Source: Neelides folsomi
Lineage: Eukaryota > Arthropoda > Collembola > Neelipleona > Neelidae
Assembly (NCBI GenBank): GCA_034687125.1
Contig: JAQGBZ010000576.1
Location: 1-30,068 of the forward strand
DNA: 30,068 nt
Direction of reading: 5' to 3'
Shown here: positions 18,167 to 29,903 of the stretch, piece by piece
Layout of the letters: each line of letters begins with the position of its first letter
Numbering within the stretch: position 1 is the first letter of the stretch
Position numbers and translations under genes: made by a program
Notes under the pieces: generated by a model
What the model saw: only the letters and a program-made list of their open reading frames with translations
Database searches by the model: none
What the model was told of the DNA's origin: nothing

Positions 18167-19038
18167 AATGAATCCGACTTTTGGATATTACCTGATTACC
18201 TTACATTTTACTTTCTTAATTAGATCAACAGATCAATTCCTAATATACTTTTCTGTCGCTATATATAGTGTAATGTAAGCTCATGGATCCTGACGTCTTC
18301 GTTTGAATATTCTATCTCTTGATTTTAATTATACAAAATTTTAAATATAAAATGGCTATTTTCTTATTCGATCTCCAGCAAAATGAGACAATGAGAACAA
18401 CTTTACCATATGAAATATGTGTATGTATTTATTTGTACATGTTTACCGTTTTAAGCTTCAAAGAATGAGTGAGGTCAGTCGTATAATTTTGTATGGATCC
18501 AATGTGTGGGCTTTGAGGCGTGAGTTGATGAATGCATGGAGAGAATAGAAAATTCAATTCCCACCCAGCTGATTCGCGAGATCCGCTATGAGCTCCTTTA
18601 CTCAAATTCACAAATTCTTTCAAACTGTCCATCTCTAAATTATTCATCAAAGCAATCTTCTGAGGTTATCTTCAGGTCAGTCTTATTAAACACTTTATAT
18701 AAATAATGAATTTGACTATTTATTTCCCTATTAATTAAAACTGCGCCCATTCTATTTATTTGTTATTAATTTAGTAAATATAGTTTCAAAGAAAATCGTG
18801 AGGTTTTCCTTTCTTGGGAAATTTTATTAGGTCAAGAATGGGAACAAACTTCCTAACGTCATATTTGACTTAAATCCATTATTAAAGCTACTGAATCTTT
18901 AATTATAATTTAAATATTACGATTTTAAATTGTATTTATTATAATTGGAACATTCTATTTAGACTTTTTATTCACCAACAGTTGTGTTCCTTCACCATCA
19001 AGATTGCGCGATACAAAAAGTTCGTCAATGTCGAGGAA
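18167..19038. other. Intergenic region and 5' region of the LysM gene
   Basis: No gene supported. A 73-codon minus ORF at 18429-18650 shows no recognisable family, signal peptide or splice context. The 5' untranslated region of the LysM gene should lie in the last part. Confidence 0.5.
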
Positions 19039-20054
19039 ATGGATTTCAATGGAGGCGGTGGAGGAATTGGAAGAAGCGGAGGATCCGGAGGAGAACGAAT
19101 AGCATTCGGTTCAGTGGCCAAAGGTCACAAAAAATACGGAGCAACCGCGAAAAGAATTAATAAGGAACAGGAAATTGAATATCAAGTTCAGAGAGGAGAC
19201 ACTTTGCAAGGAATTGCAATTAAATTTGGAATTTCGGTAATTTTAAAATTTAAATTATTGTTTTTAAACAATTACCATTAAACAATTATCATTAAGTGTA
19301 AAGTTTTATTATATTAAGACTAAAGATTTTAGACAAGATTTCATTTGGAATTTTATTTTTCTTCAGACTGGAGATCTCCGTAGAGCGAATCACCTGTGGA
19401 CGAACGACAGTCTTTTCCTCCGAGATAAATTATTAATCCCGAGTAATGGAGAAGAGCAGCTTGCACCAATTAATGGACCGATGAGAAATTCACATTCTGA
19501 CTTTATGATGGCCAGTACAAATTATGATGGTAATAATTAAATACAAAATTAGAATTAGTAAAATATTCACCCTGAAATTGAAATTACAATTTATCAAATT
19601 ATTTAAATAAAATTAATGTTATTTAATAATTAATTAATTAATATTATTTAATTGGTTTACAGGTAATTCATTGATCATATTAGACGATTCACCTGAAGAC
19701 GACCGACGTCGTCTTTGGAGTCATCCCCTAAGTGAATCTGTAGATTTGGAGGATTCTCCTGACAGCTGTCTCGGCTCAACTTCTGAACCCTATTCCCCGT
19801 TTTCTCCTCCCCAGCCGAAGAGTGAAGAACGGCGGGAAGGTTGGGGTCGGAGTGCGAGTGTCGGATATCAAAATGCTGGAAGAAGTCAAGCAAGTTTAAG
19901 CTCAATGAGCAGCAATTCCGTGGCTTCCTCCGCGGCCGGATCGAGTCAGCTTCGTCGATGTGTGGTTGTGGATCAATCTGAAAGATCACCGCAAGAGTTT
20001 CTTTCCAAAATAGATAACCTCATTGCATCTAGTCTCAGAAAAGGGAAATCTTAA
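19039..20054 (+). CDS. LysM-domain protein of the LYSMD1/2 type, 250 aa
   Basis: Three exons: 19039-19236, 19367-19529, 19663-20054; frame is kept. The start is the Met of MDFNGGGGG. Order: Gly-rich N-terminus; a KKYGATAKR stretch matching the conserved '(S)YGs' segment before the LysM in this family; one LysM domain at about 47-91 (YQVQRGDTLQGIAIKFGIS, then TGDLRRANHLWTND and LLIP), split by an intron; a Ser-rich, acidic, presumably disordered region; and a C-terminal helix EFLSKIDNLIASSLRKGKS typical of LYSMD1/2. No signal peptide and no transmembrane segment, so cytoplasmic or nuclear, unlike LYSMD3/4. LYSMD proteins are widespread in animals. LYSMD1 versus 2 is not decided. An out-of-frame ATG at 19028 opens a 24-codon frame that overlaps the start. 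Confidence 0.92.
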
Positions 20055-23000
20055 GACCAATATTTAATTAATTGTTCAATTAACTATAACTATTTGATTT
20101 TCAATTATAATTTAAAATTCTTAATTAACATTCAATTCAATTTGTTATTATTAATTAAGTAGCTTCAACCAGAAAAGACTTCCATACAATACCGTAGATG
20201 GATTAATTTAATAATATAATTAACTATTATTTAAATCTTATCTAGTCACAGGCGCTAACAACTATTTAATTTCTCTATGCATTGCAATATCGATATCTTA
20301 AATAATTTAATTCTTTAATTTACAGATTTTACTGTATTCAATTAATTCCACTTATTTACTAAATTATATAAATTCATATTACCGTGAATGAAACGAATCA
20401 TTATAACCAAACGTTTGTTAATGTTACAAAATGATCAAATTAATTATATATTAAGAATTTAAAGGTGAATTCCACAATCATTAAATATTATTGTTACATA
20501 TAAAATATTACGTTAAATTTTAAATGTTGTTAAAAAAGGTAAAATATTGCCTTAATTCTATATTGAATGTTATGAACTTAACTGCTAAGATTATATGTAT
20601 ATCTCAACGAATAATTACTTTTATTCCTTACAACCCATTTAACAATTTGCTGTTTTTTATAAAATATTAATGATTCAAAATTTCAAATATGCCTTTAATT
20701 TATGAACATTTTCATTTAACTGACCCAAAGTTAAATTAGTTAGCTTCGAACAAACCTTATTGTTAGTTAAACTTAAACTGTTCATGTTAAATAACAAATT
20801 ATAAACTACTATTAAGTAAACCATATAATACCTACTTATCTTTTCATATTGTGAAAGTACCTCAACTGATAATACAGATACACTGTTTATTCTATTTTAT
20901 TTGAATTTAATTGTTTTATAGTAAATAATATTCAGCTTTATTCATTTTCAAGATCTTAATATACGAACATATCTATGAATTAACAATCATTTCATTATAG
21001 AATATATAAAAAACCATTCAACGCATTATTATGTATTTTGACTTATTGGTTAAATGGTATAAAAATTCCAAGTAAAACATACACATTATGAGCAATTGAA
21101 TAAAAAATATTCTCAAAAATACCTGTATGTTATATATTATTTATTTGAATTATTTGTCATATTTTGTACATCAATACACTATCGAATTATATTTATCCTT
21201 ATACTTGTTATAATAGAGGAACTTCTAAATTGTAAATTAAAATTTTGCTAAATATTTAACAATAAAATATTCCTTATTTTCTAGGTCATTTCGTCGTTCA
21301 AGTACAAGGAAAACGGATGAGTTCCTTATGGTTATAGCTTAAGTAAATTGTAACCTCGACCATCATTGACAAGCTTTAAGTAGAATTAAGTTCATAAGGA
21401 ACGATGAAAAATGAATGTGTTTATGATTCAATGACAATTCAATAAAGAAAGGATTACTGATTCAATGTCCGTTTCCTATACTTCCACAATGGCGCACACT
21501 ATCACTATCCTTAAGAATCTTTTAACGTTGCTATGAGAAACTGAAAACATCTTTAATATATCTTTATGTGTGCGTCTCCTCATCATTCAAATTCTTTCAT
21601 CGGATGACGAATCGATGATGCAAAAATGTCTATATTGTCTCATTGTCTCCTCATGCAAATTCCCAATAGATTTCGTATAAGGTTACATTTGTTCCCAACA
21701 TTAACTTCGTTACCTTTTATCGACTAAATATAAAAAGTTAATTTACTATTTTAAATCTTATTGTATGTACACTTAATATAGGGGCATATCGTTAATGTTC
21801 GTCTCGACTTCATTGATTTCCCCTTGAAATGTTTATGTATGACTTCACGGCCCACTTTCCCATCCTCCCCTTTGAAACTCAACGTTCCCCTTCGATTCCT
21901 ATAGAGGCAAAGAACATCAACTCAAAATTTTTCATTTTACCTTCAGACGGAGTGGAAAGTAGACGCGTACAAACAACGTTGAATTTCAAAAGAAGGACCT
22001 TTGTATAGGAGATAAGGTATTGATATCTTTTATTTTGTTCCATTTGCCAATTTGTGCGAATCTTGTGTTGATTCTTTTTTCATTCATTTGTCAGTTTTTT
22101 GATTCATTCCAATCCCGATTTATTGTCCCACCAGATAAAAGCTTGATTTAATTGTCTATATTAATAATATGAATTTGACATATAAATGCTGTGAATCTTA
22201 TCAATAAGGAAATTATCATGATTCATGAATTTAGAATTACGAAACTATTTTCCAGAAATTGTTCAGCATAAATGTAAGATAAAAATTAATAGTGGTGTTA
22301 TTGTCGAGTTTGCATTTAGGCTATCAATCTATCAACGTTAATTTTTTATGAAAACATTAATCATTAATGGAGTGAGCATTTAAAGTCAATACTTTATACA
22401 ATAATATTGGAATTGAAGTGCTAATTATTCAATTCACTAATTGACTTTATGTGAGCAATTACTTTAGGCAATAAGATAAATAAATTAATCAACTTAGAAT
22501 TTATGGTATTATGAATGTTTTTTCAATTTGTGATGAAATTGATGATAATCTGAATCTTCATTAAAGTTCATGACCTTTCCTTAAAAAATATTTTTGAGGT
22601 GTTGAATTCCAAGAATTTTAAGTTACCAGTAAAAGCATCTTAAATAGGAAGTGGAATGACAATTTGCATATTTCCTTTTATGACCTTTTATTGGGTGCAA
22701 TTAAGAAGTCAACCTTATCTTGGTTTTAAGACCTCTAATGACATTTGCAGAGTTGTGAAAGAGTTGACATTTTAAGTTTATTCTCAATTTAACTTTACTT
22801 GTTAATATTTGTAAGTTTAGTAAAATTGTGTATTTAACCATTTAAGTCATCTAATATTCCATAGCTTATACTCTTATTTATATTAATATAATAATGTAAT
22901 ATATAACTTATACACACTTTAAAATATACATACATAATATGTAATGATATATGGAGATAACTATATTATGTATATAATATATACATAGCCAACAATACAG

Positions 23001-24712
23001 AGAACGGAATGTAATCTGATCTAAAACGATGTTTTTTGAATTAAGATAGGGATTTAACATTATGTTCATCTCTTACCTCAGCTCAGATTGAAATTTTATA
23101 GCTTTGGCAGGTAGGAGGGGGAGGAGCAAGAGCGGAGCTAATAATGTATGGTCTATATCTCTCTTCTATTATCCTTGCCCATATGTATATTTATATAAAT
23201 TTATATACCTAGTTATATGTATATTTATTATTTATATACTTATATGTATATTTATTTATTATATTGTTATTTGAGTATATATTGACTCTATATACCATCC
23301 TTTCACTATAAACGAAAACGTTTTTACACTTTTTACATTTTCCATTACGAAAATGATTATACATACATTACATACATAAAATATAAATACATTACGCGTT
23401 CCTTCGCTATAATATCAATTGATTTGAGTCTCCCTATATAGTCCACTGTAAATAAATATTTATAAATTTATAAGAAAACATTTATTTTATTTCTCAATCT
23501 GAGTTGACGTTGTCAATCCGAGCTGAAAAATCTGACCATCTTTTCGTTCTCTGCTACTATATAAAGCCAAAATTATAAATTTAACATTGTGGCATGTGCC
23601 TGTTTAAGAAATATTTTTATATGTCAAAAATGTTCATATGAATTTGTAATGAATTAATGAAGCATAAATAGTGAAACTGCGAAGTGAAGGCATGAGGTGT
23701 AATAGGGAATTGAAAATTAATATGAAATGTGTCGTAAGTGCGTCTGCGAGTGAATAACTTTTAAATTCAAGGTTCCTCACTCGGAGCTTTTAATGCTTTT
23801 ATTGATATTGACGTTGGAAGAAGTGGAGATGAGAAGAAGCAGATCCTTTCAATCTCCATGTAAAAACCATACACAAACCACATGGGCCCAAATGGCATTG
23901 AATTTCCTTCAATTTTTGCAGACATTCTTTTAATGTCTTTTAATAAACAATTTATGAAGGAACTTTATATTCAAATGCATTTTTACAAAAGTGTCCATTT
24001 CTCTCAATGTCTAATAAATACATTAGAATATACTTACATATAATATACTTACTCTTACATATATGTATTTTGAATATATTTTGAATATAGAATTTCCATA
24101 TGTAAAGTTTAAAAGTTTCAAGTGGTTTAATGCAAAAAAGTTGATGTATTTTTGTAATTCGAGCTATATGAGAATTGATATAAGGCAATTGCAATTTATT
24201 TTTTATTCTTCACGTGTGGAAGGAGTGATGGGTTGGGTGTAGAAACCGGAGTCTATTTTCGTTGTTTTTGGCATCAATTCCATCTCATCAGAGATCTACA
24301 GAGATCTCAACTTGCTTTTTTCCCATTTCTGTCTTTAAAGTCCCTTTAGGAGTGAGAGACTCAGGAACGGGAGTTTGGTAGTGGAAGGAAGTGAACCAGC
24401 AGGTGCTCTGGCCATACTTGCAAAAATACATTATTTAATACCCATAATACAAATCCACAATCTTGAAACTGTCAATCCTGAACGAGATATTTGCAATAAA
24501 CTCCAAATCTGTATTTAACCAAACTTAATTTTCTTATATTCATTATATAATATATTTGTTCCAAATGCAACTTTTTGCAATTTAAGGCGTTGGTTTAATT
24601 CTGGCCTATTTCAACATTTGCTTACAATTTTCCTTGTGCAAATAATATACAAATAATTTCCTTTGTAGAAGGAAAAAAATATTCTAAATTAATGTAATTT
24701 AATGCAGATAAA
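20055..24712. other. Long region without a supported gene
   Basis: AT-rich. It probably holds the 3' UTR of the LysM gene and the upstream control region of the homeodomain gene. ATATGTATATTTAT-type low-complexity repeats lie at about 22870-23280. A candidate non-coding first exon ends at about 22017 (GGAGATAAG|GTATTG) and a possible 5' UTR acceptor lies just before the homeodomain start (TTAATGCAG at about 24698-24706), but this splice pair is a guess. The minus ORF at 23952-24194 is unsupported. Confidence 0.5.
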
Positions 24713-26476
24713 ATGGCCACTGGGGAATTACGAATGAACGGAAGCAGCGGGGAATCGAAACTTCACCTCGAAACGGCCGTTCTCCACCTCAATGATGATC
24801 AAAAGGAATATTTGGAGAGGCAATTTGGAAAAACTAAAAATCCACATCCGAGTGAATTATTGCTAATTGCTGCTGAAACCGGACTTTCTGATGAAACCGT
24901 TAAAGTAAAAATTTAAATCACATCAAAAACCAAATTATAGCAGTATTTAAACTCATGCTTTTATAAACATTTTAATTTTTTTATAAGTTGGAGCTTTTTA
25001 ATCTTTTTAATCTTTAACTTTTAAATCTTTTATGGGTTTTATGCAAGGGAAATTGTATTTGTTCTGGTTGAAATTAAAACCTTGTAATTTTCTTACTTAA
25101 TGTTAGGTAGTCAACTAAAGTGATTGTCTTTTATTCCTCGAGTATTCGTGTCACGTGTTTATTTCTTCTATGACTCATTTTTCCTATTAGCATATGAGTA
25201 ATTTTTTATTCATAGCGTCTTTTATATTTCTGATCCTTTAGTTTATGAGCTTTAGTTCTTATATAAACCTCTTTTATTAATTTGCTGGATGGAAAAAACA
25301 TTGAGTTATGTTTGAACTTTGTAGGTAAGAGATTGCGTCATTTACACTTGTTATGTTATTTAATGCATGACTTTATTTTTCCTTATTTACACGTATGAAA
25401 TTCATCAAGTGAACTACAAGGGCTTTGAGGATCCGTGAGCAGAATATTTATTCAAAGAATTACTCATTTATGTAGTTCCTTTTTCCTTCACTCAACTCTT
25501 TCTAATTCATTTTATAAACTCTTTTATTGTAAATAATTTCACGTGTGCTTTGTAATGAAAAGACTTATGACTTGAACATAAATTGGGTTTAGGACTTAAG
25601 GAATGGAATTTAAAAGCCGCATTAACTTAAAGGGCTTAAACCCTAATTTATGATTTTAAGAAGAATTTTCATTTTGCTTTAAAGGCTTAAAAACAAACGA
25701 CTTTTTGTTTAAAACGCTTAAAAATTAATGTTTAATGATAAACATGGAACTTTTAAAATAACAGACACTTATGATATGAATGAGATAATGCATCTACTAA
25801 ATCTATATTATTAATGACCGAATGTGAGTGAGTTGACAAGAAATATGACAGGAAATTTCAATTATCGGCCCTCTTTGGCAAATTATTCTTTTTAAATGTC
25901 TCAATTGAGTCTTAATGTTTTACATGGCTTTTTAATTCGCTTTGATTTTATTCCATTCAAACCGACTTTTCATTCTCTTCCATGTGGGGACTTTGGAGTG
26001 AGACATTTTGTTCATTTGACTTCCCACATTAAAAACTCATTATAGAGATGAGCTCCCATTAAACACTGTATTAATACCACCGCTTGTAATACTCAATAAA
26101 GAAAGGTTAAATATTCAAATTTAATCATTAGCTTAAATAATGAATGAAATGTCTCACAATTGAAACGTGTACAAATTTATTACAGTACCTAATATATGAT
26201 ATGATATGATCTTTACAATATTTAATTATTGTTGTGTTAATATTATACTAAATATAATTGAAATTAATTATTAATAATTATTTAGTTTAGAGCTAATATA
26301 ATACAAAGTGATGTTGTATTTGTGGTTTTAATACTAATACAAATATTTTAATATACAGTATTTTATTCGTGCTAAACAAGAATTTTTTACTATTTTTTCA
26401 GATTTGGTATTCACAAAGAATTTCACAATGGAGGAGAGATCAAGGCCTCCCTGGAATTAGCTCAAGATTATGTTAA
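24713..26476 (+). CDS. Homeodomain-only protein, HOPX-like, 88 aa
   Basis: Two exons, 24713-24904 and 26402-26476, joined in phase 0 across a 1.5 kb intron (GTAAAA donor, TTTTTTCAG acceptor). The protein is little more than one homeodomain: helix 1 NDDQKEYLERQF, a loop KTKNPHPSE, helix 2 ELLLIAAETGL, helix 3 DETVKIWYSQRISQWRRDQG, then LPGISSRLC-stop. Marks shared with vertebrate HOPX: tiny size, LIAAE(T/A)GLS in helix 2, W(Y/F)xQR in helix 3 where nearly all homeodomains have Asn at position 51, and WRRxxGLP right after. Position 51 is the main base-contacting residue, so DNA binding is probably lost or altered. Vertebrate HOPX works by protein contacts (SRF, HDAC2); the role here is unknown. 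The intron position, just before helix-3 Trp, is common in homeobox genes. The alternative is a diverged PRD-class homeodomain. Confidence 0.85.
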
Positions 26477-26576
26477 TTAAAATATGATAAAATATGTGTA
26501 ATTATATAAAATATTATTATTAATTTTATACAGTTTTAATTCCGATTTTAATTACTTATTGAAAAAATGGAAATGT

Positions 26577-26582
26577 AATAAA
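26577..26582 (+). terminator. Likely polyadenylation signal of the HOPX-like gene
   Basis: AATAAA 100 bases after the stop codon. Confidence 0.45.
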
Positions 26583-28265
26583 AGTTTTTCGATGAAATCT
26601 TGTTATGTAAAAAAGTTAATTTAATCAATATAATAAAAAGGACCTGTAGAGCTGAAAATAATGTTTGATCTAAATCATTTCATTTCTTATGGATTATATA
26701 ATGAAAATAAAACATTTTTATATTTATCATGTTCAATTACAACTAATATCAAAATAAGTTTTATGCAGTGTTTTAATAGCTATAATAAACGCTTAATTTG
26801 TCCAAAGTCATAAATTGATTAAGTCCTCAGACTTTCTGATGAAAATTTGTTTCTTGATGTTAATGGTTTTCTTTTTATGCCTGGGTTATTTTTATTGACG
26901 AATAATAATTATTCTATTTCAAATGTTAATGAAATTGTCTGATCGAAGCTAAATGTCAAATATTAAATTTAAAGTTCATTATTTAGTAATTTATTCGGAA
27001 TGAGTTGAGTGTGGAAGGAGTTGTTTCTAGTTCAATTCAATTCTTAATCATTTATTGGCTCCTCGGCTCTTAATGACGTTTTAATTAACAAAGGGTCTAA
27101 ACACTAAATAAAAGAATAAGAAAGTCAACTATACTAATACTTCATTCGCGCTCGGAATACACGAGAGTTTGAACGAACCGCTAAAATATTATTGAAAATG
27201 CTCATGATGGGGCTTACATGATAACTTGCACAAGCGTTTCCCGAGCCCCACATATGCATTTTCAATAATATTTTAGCGGTTCGTTCAAACTCACGTGTAT
27301 TCCGAGAGCGAATGAAGTATAGTTGGATAGAGTAGTTTCATAGTTATCTTTACTTTTTAGTGAATCCATATTCCAATGTCATCAATAGAAAAAGAGTTTA
27401 ATTATTTCTTGTAATGTATAAAGCTACTTTGATTATACCGATTGAATAAACCATAATTGAATTGAACAAAATTTATTTAAAAAATAAATGATTTGCATAT
27501 TTCAACAAATATTTATCAAAGTATACCTAATATATTACATGCAATGTGTCATTTATTCAGATAAAAGTCAGGATAACTTATTTCTATTTCTAAATTACCA
27601 TAATATATTTATTACCATTAACATAATTACAATGTAATCATAAATTTTAAACATATTGACATTTACTAATAATACATTTAACATATTTATATTTAAAATT
27701 AAATAAAAATATTATTTTAACGATAAAACATTAATTGCACATTTTAAATGAATATATTCACATTGCCTAAATAATATTATATATACTAATGTATTTGCAC
27801 TTATGATTATTTTGATCACATAATGGAGATAGAGATATATGTAATATATGACCTGGGTCATAGAAGTCACTTCTACTACATGCACATTATAAAAATATTT
27901 ATCAATTCCTGGAAAATCTCATTAACAGATAATATATTCATGAGTCATAATTTATAATTATAATGGAATTTATTGCTACTAACGATTTTTCTTTTAAATG
28001 CACAAGAACGTGGTGAAATTATATAATAATAATATGCAACTCATTTTTTCTATCTTGCATCTTGTCTTCATATCATGTGAATATGATAACAAATTCTAAA
28101 TACATTCATCATACACATATGTGGATTAAAAACATTAATAAAGAGAAATATGAAATAAAATTATCCCAGTTAACTTTTCACCATCGATTAAATTCATCAT
28201 TGTTCAAGATTTTTAAATTTTAATTTGGGAATATATTAATTGTATTGAGAAAACCTAAATTTTAA
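26583..28265. other. Intergenic region with one large inverted repeat
   Basis: Apart from the fold-back element at 27138-27319, only AT-rich sequence without usable ORFs is seen. Confidence 0.55.
27138..27319. mobile_element. 182 bp fold-back element with 64 bp arms
   Basis: Arms 27138-27201 and 27256-27319 are inverted copies with two mismatches in 64 positions (TACTTCATTCGC...GAAAATGC). A further complementary pair (TGGGGCT / GAGCCCC) lies inside, so almost the whole unit can fold. Ends are TA, and the flanks CAACTATA and TATAGTTG are also complementary. The high identity of the arms indicates a recent insertion or ongoing correction. No coding capacity. Confidence 0.75.
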
Positions 28266-29075
28266 ATGGATTTACAAATAAACAACGGCACATTTGGAAA
28301 TTCGCAGGATTTTCCATCTGTTGTTCAAATTGATATTCAAAATAATGGTCTGAATTTTGGTGTTTGCCTTGGAAATTTATTAACACCTTTATTTGTTCTT
28401 GCTGCACATTGTTTGTACGGTAGGAACGAATCTGATATTAAATAACTGGAAATGATCATCCACACCAAATTCCATTTTCCGACTCAACTTTGAGAAATTT
28501 AACATTTTTAACATGAATTAAGCAAACGAGAAATGCAAAAAAATATTTATCCATTATACAATGCAAACGGGATTCAACAACTCCACGATATTGCAATTAT
28601 TGAATTGAACTCACCATTTGAATTAAATAAAAAAAATTCTCAGCCTTGGCTGCCAAAAAATATTATTTATAAAGGTTAGTATTTTATATTATTTTAACCC
28701 GTGCAATTTCAATTAATACTGTGGTATGTAATATTTTAATATTATAATTTGTATTTTATAAATGTATAGGTAAACTTGATGCTACATTGCTTCGGTGGTA
28801 AATGAACGTGACGAATATCAACAAAAGTGAAATTAAATTGGTGAATATTAAATTATTGAGTCATGATAAATGCAATAAAATATTAAATGAATTATTCGAT
28901 CACCAAATTACTTTTAGATAATTCTGGCCCATTTGAAATAAAAACTGTAAGTTATACTTGCGGCTTACCTATATTGAATCCAAAAACATTTTGCTTATTA
29001 AAGAAACAAAAATATAGATTTTATACATATGTTGGATATTATTTACCATGGTTTTGGCGTAATCTTTACAAGTAA
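28266..29075 (+). pseudogene. Trypsin-like serine protease pseudogene
   Basis: Pieces in the order of a chymotrypsin-fold protease: 28266-28419 (FPSVVQIDIQNNGLNFG, then VLAAHCLYG with the catalytic His; donor GTAGGA), about 28512-28674 (EMQKNIYPLYNANGIQQLHD then IAIIELNSPFELN, with the catalytic Asp; donor GTTAGT), 28770 onward (reads to a stop after GKLDATLLRW where a GWG motif is expected), SEIKLVNIKLLSHDKCNKIL in another frame, and about 28914-29075 (DNSGPF at the place of GDSGGP, then YTYVGYYLPWFWRNL). Stops and at least two frame changes break the chain, and the GDSGG motif is damaged. No zymogen signal peptide is visible at the first Met. A dead gene, or less likely a gene with unusual small introns. 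Confidence 0.75.
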
Positions 29076-29490
29076 CTTACTTTTATCTATTAATACAATA
29101 ATAATTATTACATTTATAGTACTCTACTTATAAACCCAATTACGGATGTTTTTTTTTATAAATTGTTTTGTTAAATTGATTTAAATAAAACTATATTTCT
29201 TATATATTACATATTTGCCTATATATTTTATAACTAATAATTAAAACAATTTCCAGGACTTCATGTGCAGCTGACGGTCAAAGTCCAGGACGCGGGCCTG
29301 TTTCGGGCAACCATTGTCCGTTTTTGGGCAATGGTTGCCCGAAACCACGTGATAAATAAAGTAGTTTATGAATTTTATCATATATATTTATTAATTAAAA
29401 TAATACACACACATCAAGGTGACAATTTTTATTAAAACTAATTGTAAGTACATACCTAAGATACCTACATAGTATAAGTATACCTACATA
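29076..29490. other. Spacer between protease and LDLa relics
   Basis: AT-rich, except for the strong hairpin at 29300-29345. No gene seen. The short tandem ATACCTACATAGTATAAG-type repeats at about 29455-29490 run into the LDLa relic. Confidence 0.5.
29300..29345. repeat. Compact 46-base hairpin
   Basis: Arms of 20 bases (29300-29319 and 29326-29345), GTTTCGGGCAACCATTG..., paired at 19 of 20 with the odd one a G-T pair, around a 6-base GTTTTT loop. It is notably GC-rich against its surroundings. Confidence 0.7.
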
Positions 29491-29903
29491 GATTGCCTAG
29501 ATGGATCAGACGAAATTAATTGTGGAGAATGTAATGAAAAATATAGATGCAAAAATAGGAAATGTATATTTGAACATTTTGTGTGTGATGGTGTCAACAA
29601 TTGTAATGACGGATCGGGTGAAATTGGATGTGTGCAATGTCAAAAAAATGAATTTAAATGCAGGAATGGGAATTGTATAAATTCAACAGAAATTTGCAAT
29701 GGGTTTAACGATTGCGCAGATCGTTCAGGTTAAGAATTTTGTATCGGTTGCCTCGGGGATTCTTATCAATGCCCAAATTTTGAAATTTGTATCAATCAAA
29801 TGTCGTTGTGTGATTGAATCAAAGTTGCAGAGATGACTCTGATGAATTTAATGGTGACCAATTGAAATGTTCAGGAGTAGAATTGACTCCATTACAAAGC
29901 TGA
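29491..29903 (+). pseudogene. LDL-receptor class A repeat relic (about three and a half repeats)
   Basis: Open from an ACATAG acceptor-like site: half a repeat (DCLDGSDEINC), then two nearly full ones (CNEKYRCKNRKCIFEHFVCD, then NCNDGSGEIGC; CQKNEFKCRNGNCINSTEIC, then NDCADRSG), where a TAA at 29731-29733 stops the frame just before the last Cys. A fourth repeat follows in frame (CLGDSYQCPNFEICINQM, CD) to a TGA, and its end (SCRDDSDEF) continues in another frame up to a stop at 29901-29903. LDLa repeats are found in modular serine proteases and receptors. The protease relic lies just upstream on the same strand, so they may come from one modular protease or a tandem pair. The TAA might be avoided if TCAG|GTTAAG is a donor, but the later frameshift would remain. 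Confidence 0.7.

Noticed and set aside
18429..18650. Minus-strand 73-codon ORF
   Set aside because: No family, signal or splice context; an ORF of this size is expected by chance.
19675..19989. Minus-strand 104-codon ORF
   Set aside because: Antisense shadow of the last LysM-gene exon.
21285..21410. Possible microRNA hairpin around GTTCCTTATG ... CATAAGGAAC
   Set aside because: Only the 10 bp core pairs well; the rest of the stem is poor and no known miRNA seed is recognised.
22870..23280. ATATGTATATTTAT repeats as a possible structured element
   Set aside because: Plain low-complexity AT sequence, as expected in such a genome.
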